64,000 nt of DNA, taken from the NCBI RefSeq assembly GCF_900109915.1, contig NZ_FOBU01000002.1, forward strand, positions 513,170 to 577,169, written 5' to 3'. Positions 38,341 to 46,013 of this stretch are shown here, one piece after another. Under the pieces are notes generated by a model. It ran no database searches. It was not told the DNA's origin and saw only the letters and a list, made by a program, of their open reading frames with translations. Each line of letters begins with the position of its first letter. Within the stretch, counting starts at the first letter, position 1. This DNA is from Luteibacter sp. UNCMF331Sha3.1. GTDB lineage: Bacteria > Pseudomonadota > Gammaproteobacteria > Xanthomonadales > Rhodanobacteraceae. Both the position numbers and the translations under genes were made by a program.

Positions 38341-38943
38341 ATGGCCACCGAACTCACGTTGCAGCTAGCCACTCGCGCCTACGCCGCGTTCCTCGTCGCG
38401 TTCCGGAACGTCGACACGACCGAGGTCCGCGATCACGATGTGACCGTCGCCTACCAGGACGAGAGCGGCGCGACACACCGCTATTTCTACAAGGTTCCCA
38501 ACTTCCGGCTCGTGGGTTACAGCGTGCGCGGCGGCGCGCGCGTGAACCTCACGGGATACAACTATGGCGATGGCGAGCTGAAGGAGGCCGCCGCGACCCG
38601 GGCCGACTTCGAGGGAGCCCTGCAGTCGGGCGGCGGTGGTGGCACGACCATGACGCCGTCACTGGCGCGGGTCATCGCCCTCACCTCGGAAGCGGCGCGT
38701 TCTCGCGTCGTCGAGAAACAGATGATCGCGATGCTCGGCGGCGGCACCGTCGACCTCACACGGCTGCGCCGCCTCTTCAACGACTACGGGCACGTCGCGG
38801 TGTTCTGCCGATACCGGCTGGGCGAGGACTCGTACTCGCCGACGTGGCGTGCCATCGACAAGAGCGACTACCAGCGCTTCTACACGCGCATGGAATACAC
38901 CGGCGATCGCGCCGCGTCCCTCGCCAACGTCACCACACTCTGA
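38341..38943 (+). CDS. ribosome-inactivating-protein-like (rRNA N-glycosylase fold) T6SS-linked protein
   Basis: 200 residues, no signal peptide or membrane segment. I see the layout of ribosome-inactivating proteins (ricin A chain and Shiga toxin A families). RLVGYSVRGG (56-65) matches the region of ricin Tyr80 (VVGYRAG). GYNYGDGELKEAA (72-84) resembles the Tyr123 region. TPSLARVIALTSEAARSRVV (105-124) matches the active-site helix containing SEAAR, placing Glu117 and Arg120 as catalytic. LFNDYGHVA (145-153) matches NSWGRLS, with Tyr149 in place of Trp. The family removes one adenine from the sarcin-ricin loop of large-subunit rRNA. The gene sits 9 bp after clpV and upstream of vgrG, so it is probably delivered by this T6SS. 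The similarity is from memory, not a search. Confidence 0.68.
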   Translation: MATELTLQLATRAYAAFLVAFRNVDTTEVRDHDVTVAYQDESGATHRYFYKVPNFRLVGYSVRGGARVNLTGYNYGDGELKEAAATRADFEGALQSGGGGGTTMTPSLARVIALTSEAARSRVVEKQMIAMLGGGTVDLTRLRRLFNDYGHVAVFCRYRLGEDSYSPTWRAIDKSDYQRFYTRMEYTGDRAASLANVTTL

Positions 38944-38954
38944 CCGGACCGACC

Positions 38955-39596
38955 ATGGCCAAGGGCAATCACGTATTCAACGACTTCGACGGCTGTCTCC
39001 TGTCCGCCTTCGCGGACTTCCTGGAACAGGCCGGTGGTGGCGAGCACCTCCGCGCCCTCGGCGGCAGCGGTGGATCCGAGGCGGCGGCGAGGGACTTCAT
39101 GAGCTCGCGCTACACCACGTCGTGGCCGCTGCTGGTGGAGATCCGCAGCCGCCCGCAGGTCAAGGACATCCATTGGATCCAGGACGACGCGGTGGTGGGC
39201 GCGAGCGACGAGAACTCGCAGGCGTTCGGTGCGGCGTCGCGTGCCTTCCGGGATGCCGTGGTCGCATGGGCGTGGGACGCGCCCGGCACCAATCCGATGG
39301 AAGCCTGGCGGCATCTCGTCAACGCGGGCGTCGACAAGACCGCATGGGATCGCTTCGTCGCAGGCAGTTCGATCGCCCAGGCGCCGAAATCCAGCGAGGG
39401 ACGGGCGGCGCGGTGCATCGAACTGGAGAAGTTCATCCGGGGCGAGCTGACGAAGCTCGCCGCGCGCTGGCTCATGGCCCTGCGCGCCGACCTCAAGGCC
39501 AGCGTCGATTACAAGAAGGATGCGCAGAGCTGGCAGAAGACGCTCAGCAACGGTATCGGGCGGGACTGGTTTCCCCCGGCGAGCGGGGCGAAGTAA
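38955..39596 (+). CDS. unknown T6SS-linked protein between RIP-like gene and vgrG
   Basis: 213 residues from the ATG at 38955, 11 bp after the RIP-like gene. No family is recognised. It is soluble, with no signal peptide, a Gly/Ser-rich turn near 37-43, many Trp residues, and a helical C-terminal half (FIRGELTKLAARWLMALRAD) ending FPPASGAK. Its stop is 3 bp before vgrG. The position suits either an immunity protein for the RIP-like toxin (cytosolic, as that target would require) or an adaptor that loads it onto VgrG. Neither role can be chosen from sequence alone. Confidence 0.8.
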   Translation: MAKGNHVFNDFDGCLLSAFADFLEQAGGGEHLRALGGSGGSEAAARDFMSSRYTTSWPLLVEIRSRPQVKDIHWIQDDAVVGASDENSQAFGAASRAFRDAVVAWAWDAPGTNPMEAWRHLVNAGVDKTAWDRFVAGSSIAQAPKSSEGRAARCIELEKFIRGELTKLAARWLMALRADLKASVDYKKDAQSWQKTLSNGIGRDWFPPASGAK

Positions 39597-39599
39597 CCG

Positions 39600-41564
39600 G
39601 TGGCGCATGCGATCACATTGACGTCGAACGCCGGCGAGGCACTCCTCTTCGCCAACATGACGGCGACGGAGGCGCTCGGTCGTCTGTTCGAATGTCGCGT
39701 CGAGGCGATCAGCCGGAACGCGCAGGTCGACCTGCGCGCGCTGCTCGGCACGCCGATGACGGTGACGATGACGACGCCGCAGGGGTACGTGCGGTACTTC
39801 AACGGCATCGCCACGGAGGCGGAGCAGGGCGGATTCGTGTCGATCCAGGACGTGCGCTACGCCGTCTACGCGTTCGTCGTCCGGCCCAAGGCGTGGCTGC
39901 TTTCGCAGACGTCGGACTGTCGCATCTTCAAGGGGCGGAGCGTGCCCGAGATCGTGCGCGACCTGCTCGCCGAACACGGGTTCAGCGACGTGCGCCTCGC
40001 ACTCACGGGCGCCTACGATGCGCGCGAGTACTGCGTGCAGTACCGGGAAAGCGCCTTCGACTTCATCAGCCGGCTGATGGAGCAGGAGGGCATCTACTAT
40101 TACTTCGTCCATGCGAAGGGCCGCCACACGATGGTGCTCGCCGATGGACTCGGGGCGCACGCACCCGAGCCCGGCTTCGAGACGATCCCCTACGCGCCGC
40201 CGACCGAGCGCGGCCATCGGGTCAAGGCGTCGATCCACGAATGGCACACCGCGCGTTCGGTCAACCCGACGCGCGTCCGTCTGGACGATTACGACTATCA
40301 GCGCCCGAAGGCCTCGTTGCTCGCGAACGAGCCGGTCAGCGACACCGCGGACAGTCATGGCGTTTCCGGGCTGGACATCTACGACTATCCGTATGGCTCC
40401 GTCGGCTATGCGCAGCGCCAGGCGACGGGACAACGCTTCGCGCAGGTACGCGCCGACGCGCTCAACGTCGCCGCGGCGACCGCATCGGCATCGACGGACG
40501 CGACGGGGCTCATGACCGGCGCGCTGTTCACCTTGCGCGACTTCCCGCTCGCCGACGCCAATCAGCAATATCTCGTCATCGGTGCGACGACGCGGCTGGT
40601 CGAGGTCGACTACCAGGCGGGCGGGATCGAACCCGATGCCGGCGAAGCACCGTTCGCATGCCGCTTCCAGGTCATCCGCAGCCGTCACCCCTTCCGAACC
40701 GCGCAGACCACGCCGCGGCCCCGCATCGCCGGCGTGCAGACGGCACGCGTGTACGGGCAGGTCGACGAGGATATCGAAGTGGACAGCCTGGGCCGCGTGC
40801 AGGTCACGTTCTTCTGGAATCCGCCGGGCAAGCCTCATGCCGACCAGTCGTGCCCCGTGCGCGTCGGCTCGTCGTGGGCCGGGAAGCGCTGGGGCATGCA
40901 GTTCATTCCGCGCGTGGGGCAGGAAGTGATCGTCGGGTTTCTCGAAGGCGACCCCGACCGGCCGCTGATTCTCGGTTCGGTCTACAACCAGGATCACGCC
41001 ACGCCCTACGCGCTGCCGGAAGAAAAGACACGCAGTGGCGTCGTCAGTCGCAGCCTGCGTGGCGCGCAGGGGGAGGCGAACGAGATCCGCTTCGAAGATC
41101 GGAAAGGCGACGAAGAGCTACTGCTGCATGCGCAGCGCGACCTCCGGCACGAGGCCGAGAACGATCACTTCAGCACGATCGACCGCGACGAGTCGACGAA
41201 GGTCGGTCGCGACCGCAGCCACGACGTCGCGCGTGACGACACGCTGCACGTGGGCCGCCGTCTGCGTATCGAGGCGGGCGAGGAGATCGAGATCGTGACG
41301 GGGCTCGCGCGCATCGTCATGAAACGCACGGGCGAGGTGCAGATCGTCGGCACGACCCTTCGCCTCACCGGCACGGGCGCCATCAACCTCGCCGCCGGAG
41401 GCGCCACGTCGATCACGTCGGGCGCCGCCGTGTCGCTGACCGCCGGCGCCACGGTGGCGGTGACCGCGACGGCGGCCGTCACGGTCACCGCCGGCGCCGC
41501 TCTCATGCTCTCTTCGACCGCGGGACCGGCGGTGCTGAAGGGCCTCCCGCCGCTGCTCCTGTGA
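39600..41564 (+). CDS. vgrG: T6SS spike protein VgrG
   Basis: 654 residues from a GTG at 39600. The gp27-like part (1-370) has REYCVQYRESAFDFISRLME and EEGIYYYF-type segments. The gp5/OB region contains VEVDSLGRVQVTFFWN, then SCPVRVGSSWAGKRWGMQFI and PRVGQEVIVGFLEGDPDRP. A beta-helical C-terminus of short Ala/Thr/Gly/Val repeats (about 590-645) forms the spike shaft. No enzymatic extension is present, so cargo would bind through adaptors or a PAAR protein encoded elsewhere. It overlaps the next gene by 4 bp. Confidence 0.96.
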   Translation: MAHAITLTSNAGEALLFANMTATEALGRLFECRVEAISRNAQVDLRALLGTPMTVTMTTPQGYVRYFNGIATEAEQGGFVSIQDVRYAVYAFVVRPKAWLLSQTSDCRIFKGRSVPEIVRDLLAEHGFSDVRLALTGAYDAREYCVQYRESAFDFISRLMEQEGIYYYFVHAKGRHTMVLADGLGAHAPEPGFETIPYAPPTERGHRVKASIHEWHTARSVNPTRVRLDDYDYQRPKASLLANEPVSDTADSHGVSGLDIYDYPYGSVGYAQRQATGQRFAQVRADALNVAAATASASTDATGLMTGALFTLRDFPLADANQQYLVIGATTRLVEVDYQAGGIEPDAGEAPFACRFQVIRSRHPFRTAQTTPRPRIAGVQTARVYGQVDEDIEVDSLGRVQVTFFWNPPGKPHADQSCPVRVGSSWAGKRWGMQFIPRVGQEVIVGFLEGDPDRPLILGSVYNQDHATPYALPEEKTRSGVVSRSLRGAQGEANEIRFEDRKGDEELLLHAQRDLRHEAENDHFSTIDRDESTKVGRDRSHDVARDDTLHVGRRLRIEAGEEIEIVTGLARIVMKRTGEVQIVGTTLRLTGTGAINLAAGGATSITSGAAVSLTAGATVAVTATAAVTVTAGAALMLSSTAGPAVLKGLPPLLL

Positions 41565-42109
41565 CCGCCATGACGCAAACACCTTCCGTTCCCGACGTCG
41601 CCCGCGAGATCGGGCTCGACGATACCGCGCTGCGTCGCCTGCATGCCGGCATCGCGCAGCGCGACGCCATCCGCTCGCTCATCGACGATGGCATGCCGGG
41701 CGCGGCCGTAAGGCTGCTGGTCCGTCTCCTGCCGCGAAGCTATGTGGTGCCGTGGTTGTGCCAGTGCGCGACGACGGCACCGCTCGCCGAGGACGAGCGC
41801 GAAGGTGTCCGGCTCGCGGAGGCATGGTCGCGCGATCGCAGCGAAACCCATCGCCGCGCGGCCCTCGCTCACGCGGCCGCCCGGCATTACGTGGGCGTCG
41901 GCGCCCTCGTCGCCGCCACCGCCGGCTGGTCCGAGGGTTTTCTTCTCGACGCCGACGGCAAGGAGGTCGCACCCGTCGCGACCCACCTGATGGCGGTCGT
42001 CGCCGGCGCCGCCCTGCTGACCCTCGCCGCCGCCGGCGACGACTTCGAGGCGGGCTGCCGCGCGCTCGTCGATGCCGGCGTGCCGCTGCTCCGATCGGAG
42101 GAATCCTGA
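41561..42109 (+). CDS. small T6SS-associated protein (DUF6931-like), unknown function
   Basis: 182 residues from a GTG that overlaps the vgrG stop by 4 bp; an ATG at 41570 is an alternative. It is Ala-rich and helical, with a conserved-looking core AVRLLVRLLPRSYVVPWLCQ (47-66) and HRRAALAHAAARHYVGVGAL, then a hydrophobic helix MAVVAGAALLTLAA (143-156). The layout resembles short DUF6931-type proteins found in T6SS clusters; that name is given with limited certainty. Placed between vgrG and the FHA gene, it may help spike loading or assembly. The stop shares one base with the FHA gene start. Confidence 0.7.
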   Translation: MTAMTQTPSVPDVAREIGLDDTALRRLHAGIAQRDAIRSLIDDGMPGAAVRLLVRLLPRSYVVPWLCQCATTAPLAEDEREGVRLAEAWSRDRSETHRRAALAHAAARHYVGVGALVAATAGWSEGFLLDADGKEVAPVATHLMAVVAGAALLTLAAAGDDFEAGCRALVDAGVPLLRSEES

Positions 42110-43383
42110 TGACCCGTTTTACCGGACCGACGCTGGTCCTGTCCGTGCTGGGCACGCATGCGAACGACATCGCCGAGCGCACGTCCACGCGCGTGGAAGG
42201 CCGCGATCTGACCATCGGGCGTGCGGAGCCCTGCGACTGGGTACTGCATGCGCAGGGCGTGTCGCGGCAGCATGCGATCGTCCGCTTCCTCAACGGCCTG
42301 TATTTCCTCGAGGACCGCAGCACGAACGGCATGCTCCTCAACGGCGAGCCGTTGCGCGGCGGCGAGCCGGTGGCCCTTCGCGATGGCGACCTGATCCAGA
42401 TCGACACGTTCGAGGTGCTGGCCACCGTCGAGTCGCCCGCGGACGTCGCGCAGACGACGGCGCGTCGCGGCGGCTCGGACACCGTGCGCGGTGCCGTGGC
42501 GATGCCGACACCGGCGGACACGTTCGTGCCAGGCGGGATCGATCCGCTCGACGTCGTCTCGACGACGCCGGGTTCACTCGATCCGCTCGCGTGGTTCCAC
42601 ACCGTCTTGCCGGTGGAGGCCGCGACGCCGCCACGACAGGAGCGTTCATGGGCGCACTCGTCCGCGCTGGAGGACCACGTCGCGACGCCGCGCGTCGAGC
42701 CGGCACCGGCGCCGCCCGCCACCGGCGTCCTGCCCGAACACTGGGACAGCACGCGCAGCCTGTTCGCGATGCCCGCGCCGCGCGCCGACGACACGCCGGT
42801 GACGGAGGTTCCCGTCGCGGTAGCCGCGGAGGCGGCACCCGCCTTGCCGGAGCGGCCCACGCCGACAGGCGCACCCGCTCGTCTGGAAACGCTCTTCCTG
42901 CACATGCTCGACGGCGTGATGGACGTGTTGCGCGCGCGTGCGGAGCTGAAGAACGGCTTTCGCATGCCGGCGACGCTGATCCGTCGTTCCGAAAACAACC
43001 CACTGAAATTCGCGCCCACGGCGGAAGAGGCGATGAGCCGTCTGCTGTCCGGACCCAACGACGCGTTTCTTTCCGGCGACGCTGCGATCGTCGACGCGAT
43101 GGACGACATCCGCCTCCACCAGGTGGCGCTGCTCGCCGGCGTGCGCGCCGCGTTCGACGACCTCGTCGCGCAGTTCGACCCGTCGCGGTTCGAGGAGGAG
43201 GGCGCGCGGCGCGGCCGCTTTGGTTTCGCGGCGTCGAAAGGCCCATGGGAGCGCTATCGCGCGTTTCATGCCGGGCTCGCGGGTGACCCCGACGAGCGGT
43301 TCCGGCGTCTGTTCGGCGACGAGTTCGCCCGGGCGTATGAAGACCAACTCGCGCGATTCAAGCGCGACGGAGCGACACGATGA
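42109..43383 (+). CDS. tagH: T6SS FHA-domain scaffold protein (TagH/Fha)
   Basis: 424 residues from the ATG at 42109, after a CGGAGGAAT ribosome site. The N-terminal forkhead-associated domain binds phosphothreonine: Gly37-Arg38, Ser52-Arg-Gln-His55 and Thr72-Asn-Gly74 are the signature residues. A long low-complexity linker (about 105-255) leads to the C-terminal type VI FHA-associated domain, with RARAELKNGFRMP, NNPLKFAP and KGPWERYRAF. It acts with PpkA and PppA to switch T6SS assembly on, binding phosphorylated partner proteins. It overlaps tssK by 4 bp. Confidence 0.92.
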   Translation: MTRFTGPTLVLSVLGTHANDIAERTSTRVEGRDLTIGRAEPCDWVLHAQGVSRQHAIVRFLNGLYFLEDRSTNGMLLNGEPLRGGEPVALRDGDLIQIDTFEVLATVESPADVAQTTARRGGSDTVRGAVAMPTPADTFVPGGIDPLDVVSTTPGSLDPLAWFHTVLPVEAATPPRQERSWAHSSALEDHVATPRVEPAPAPPATGVLPEHWDSTRSLFAMPAPRADDTPVTEVPVAVAAEAAPALPERPTPTGAPARLETLFLHMLDGVMDVLRARAELKNGFRMPATLIRRSENNPLKFAPTAEEAMSRLLSGPNDAFLSGDAAIVDAMDDIRLHQVALLAGVRAAFDDLVAQFDPSRFEEEGARRGRFGFAASKGPWERYRAFHAGLAGDPDERFRRLFGDEFARAYEDQLARFKRDGATR

Positions 43384-44720
43384 CCGCATTCAACAAGGTG
43401 GTGTGGAGCGAAGGCCTGTTCCTGCGCCCGCAGCACATGCAGCAGCAGGACCGCTATACCGAGCGCTACATCGAGCTGCGGGCCGCGACCCTGCGACCGC
43501 ACCCCTGGGGCTTCGACGAGCTGGAACTCGAACGCGACCTGCTCGCGATCGGCAAGCTCGGCATCCGGCGGGCGCGCGGCGTGTTTCCGGACGGTACGCC
43601 GTTCTCCATGCCCGACCGTGACCCGCTGCCGCCGCCGCTGGACATCGATGCGAACTGGCGCGATCAGACGATCCATCTGACGCTGCCGTTGCGCGCGCCG
43701 ACGCAGCCGGAGAGCGCCTGGCCCGACGCGTCGCCCGCCGGGCAGCTCGCCCGCTTCCGGGTCCGCGAAGCGGAGGTCGCCGATGCCTCCGGCAGCACGC
43801 CGGGCACGGTGGTCCTCGACGTCGGCGGCATGGATGCGCGCATCGTCGCGTCGTCGCAGCCGCGCGAAGGCCTGCTCGAACTGCCGATGGCGCACCTCGT
43901 GGAATGCCGCGCGGATCGACGGGTCGTGCTCGACGACGGCTTCATCCCGACGGCGCTGTCCTGTCGCGCGGCCCAGCCGCTCTGCCTGCTGCTCACCGAA
44001 CTGCTGGGGCTGCTGCACCAGCGCGGCGAAGCGCTGGCGGCGCGCGTGGCGGGTACCGATCGCACCAGCACGGCGGAGCTCGCCGACTTCCTGATGCTCC
44101 AGCTGGTCAACCGCTTCCAGCCGCAGCTCGCGCACCTCGCCGAACAGCCGCTGCTGCATCCGGAAGATCTCTATCGCCTGCTGCTGGGCCTGGCCGGCGA
44201 GCTGGCGACGTTCACGTCGCCGACGAAACGCAGCGAGGTATTCGCCCCGTACCGGCACGACCGGCTGCGCGAGAGCTTCGAGCCCCTGATCCTGTCGTTG
44301 CGTACCAGCCTCAGCGCCGTGCTGGAACAGACCGCCGTGCCGGTGCCGTTGCAGCAGCGCAAGTTCGGCGTCTGGGTGGGCACGCTGTCGGACACCAACC
44401 TCCTGGACAGCGCGAGCTTCGTGCTCGCCGCGAAGGCCGACATCGCGGTCGCGGACATGCGCCGACGCCTGCCGACGCAGTCGAAGATCGGGCCCGTGGA
44501 GAAGATCCGCGACCTGGTGAACCTGCAATTGCCCGGCATCGCCGTTTCGTCGCTGCAGAGCGCGCCGCGCCAGATCCCGTATCGCAGCGGCTACCAGTAT
44601 TTCGAACTCGACAAGGCGTCGCCCATGTGGAAGACGCTGCGCACGTCGGGCGGTGTCGCGCTGCACTTCGGCAACGGCTTCGATGGCCTCGACCTCGAAC
44701 TGTGGGCCGTGAGGAACTGA
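43380..44720 (+). CDS. tssK: T6SS baseplate-membrane complex linker TssK
   Basis: 446 residues, typical. TssK trimers connect the TssFGE wedge to the TssL/TssM membrane complex. The N-terminus KVVWSEGLFLRPQHMQQQDR is diagnostic, with WGFDELELERDLL, VSSLQSAPRQIPYRSGYQYF and the ending LALHFGN-type segment (VALHFGNGFDGLDLELWAV). It has 4-bp ATGA overlap with the FHA gene and a 3-bp gap to tssL. Confidence 0.97.
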   Translation: MTAFNKVVWSEGLFLRPQHMQQQDRYTERYIELRAATLRPHPWGFDELELERDLLAIGKLGIRRARGVFPDGTPFSMPDRDPLPPPLDIDANWRDQTIHLTLPLRAPTQPESAWPDASPAGQLARFRVREAEVADASGSTPGTVVLDVGGMDARIVASSQPREGLLELPMAHLVECRADRRVVLDDGFIPTALSCRAAQPLCLLLTELLGLLHQRGEALAARVAGTDRTSTAELADFLMLQLVNRFQPQLAHLAEQPLLHPEDLYRLLLGLAGELATFTSPTKRSEVFAPYRHDRLRESFEPLILSLRTSLSAVLEQTAVPVPLQQRKFGVWVGTLSDTNLLDSASFVLAAKADIAVADMRRRLPTQSKIGPVEKIRDLVNLQLPGIAVSSLQSAPRQIPYRSGYQYFELDKASPMWKTLRTSGGVALHFGNGFDGLDLELWAVRN

Positions 44721-44723
44721 CCG

Positions 44724-46013
44724 ATGCGACCCGACGATAAATCCATCGCCGACGACGCGACCGTGGTGCGTCCCAGTGCCGCCACGGCGCCGGAGCCCGT
44801 GCCGACCCGCTCGACGGCACCGCGGCGCGACCGGCTTCCGGCCACGGTGCCGCCGGCCGGCGGCAATCCGGTCGTGCGTGCCGCGAATCCGTTGCTTCTG
44901 CTGGCGGCGCAGCTTCGGCACAGCGTCGACGCACCCGACCCGGACGTGCTGCGCGAGCGGGCGGTCGCGGGCATCCGTCAGTTCGACGATGCGGTCGCGC
45001 GTGCCGGTGTCGACCCGCAGAGCGGTGTCACGGCGCGCTACGTGCTGTGCACGATGCTCGACGAGGCGGTGCTCGAATCGCCGTGGGGCGAGCGCACCGG
45101 CTGGCAGCGGCAGACGTTGCTGGTCACGTTCCATGGCGAGACGTACGGCGGCGAGAAGTTCTTCGTGATTCTCGACCGCCTGTGTCAGGACATGATCCGG
45201 CACGCCGATCTCGTGGAGCTGATGTACCTCTGCCTCGCGCTGGGCTTCGGCGGGCGCTACCTCGTGGAACCCGGTGGCGCCGCACGGCTTGCCGACCGCC
45301 GCGAAGACACCTATCGGCGACTGCAGGCGTATCGGTCCGCTCCGGCGTCGGCGCTGTCGCCGCAGTGGAAGGGCCTCGACCGGCCGATCGTGGAGCGCCG
45401 GGCGCTACCCGTGTGGATGGTGGCCCTTGGCGGCGTCTGCGTGCTCGTGGCGACGTGGACGTACCTGCATGGCCGTCTCGGCGGCGTCGCCGAGCCCGTC
45501 GGCGCGCGACTGGCGGCCATCGGCCTGCAGGGAGCACCGCTGCCGGTGAAGACCGCCGCACCGAAGGCGCCCCGGGCAAGCCTGCGGCAGTTGCTGGCGG
45601 ACGACGAACGGCGCGGAGCGATCGGCATCGACGAAAAGCCCGACGGTCAGGCGACGTTGCGTCTTGCCGGTACCGAAATGTTCCCGTCCGGTGGTGCCGA
45701 TGTCGCGGCGGGCGAGGCGAGCCTGCTCTCGCGCATCGCGGGCGCCCTCGACCGTGTGCCGGGCCGCATCGTCGTCGTCGGCCACACCGACGACCAGCCG
45801 ATCCGTTCGCTGCGTTTCAAGGACAACGTGGCGCTCTCCGCCGCGCGCGCGAGCAACGTGGGGGCGATCCTCGCCCGCGGGTTGCACGACCCGCGGCGCA
45901 TCGAGACGAGTGGCGCCGGTTCGTCGCAACCGGTGGCGACGCCCGTCGATCAGCCAGCCAACCGCGCACGCAATCGTCGCGTCGAGATCCTCTTCATTCC
46001 GGAGGCCGGATGA
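44724..46013 (+). CDS. tssL: T6SS inner-membrane protein TssL with C-terminal OmpA-type domain
   Basis: 429 residues. Order: a disordered N-terminus with DDATVVRPS (Thr13), a DotU/TssL cytoplasmic helical domain (about 50-215: NPLLLLAAQLR, DEAVLESPWG, LMYLCLALGFGGRY), one membrane segment (about 228-248), and a periplasmic OmpA-family domain (about 300-429: HTDDQPIRS, LSAARASNVGAIL, NRARNRRVEILF). This extended TssL can hold peptidoglycan itself, which may matter because no tssJ is visible. Thr13 lies in a motif shared with PpkA and may be phosphorylated and bound by the FHA protein. It overlaps tssM by 4 bp. Confidence 0.95.
   Translation: MRPDDKSIADDATVVRPSAATAPEPVPTRSTAPRRDRLPATVPPAGGNPVVRAANPLLLLAAQLRHSVDAPDPDVLRERAVAGIRQFDDAVARAGVDPQSGVTARYVLCTMLDEAVLESPWGERTGWQRQTLLVTFHGETYGGEKFFVILDRLCQDMIRHADLVELMYLCLALGFGGRYLVEPGGAARLADRREDTYRRLQAYRSAPASALSPQWKGLDRPIVERRALPVWMVALGGVCVLVATWTYLHGRLGGVAEPVGARLAAIGLQGAPLPVKTAAPKAPRASLRQLLADDERRGAIGIDEKPDGQATLRLAGTEMFPSGGADVAAGEASLLSRIAGALDRVPGRIVVVGHTDDQPIRSLRFKDNVALSAARASNVGAILARGLHDPRRIETSGAGSSQPVATPVDQPANRARNRRVEILFIPEAG

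Noticed and set aside
38341-38943. The 200-residue T6SS gene as a structural core component
   Set aside because: It matches none of TssA-TssM; its motifs fit the RIP family better. Still possible that it is a conserved accessory part.
38880-40997. 700-codon antisense open frame opposite vgrG and its upstream neighbours
   Set aside because: No recognisable domain; mirrors the codon bias of the real plus-strand genes.
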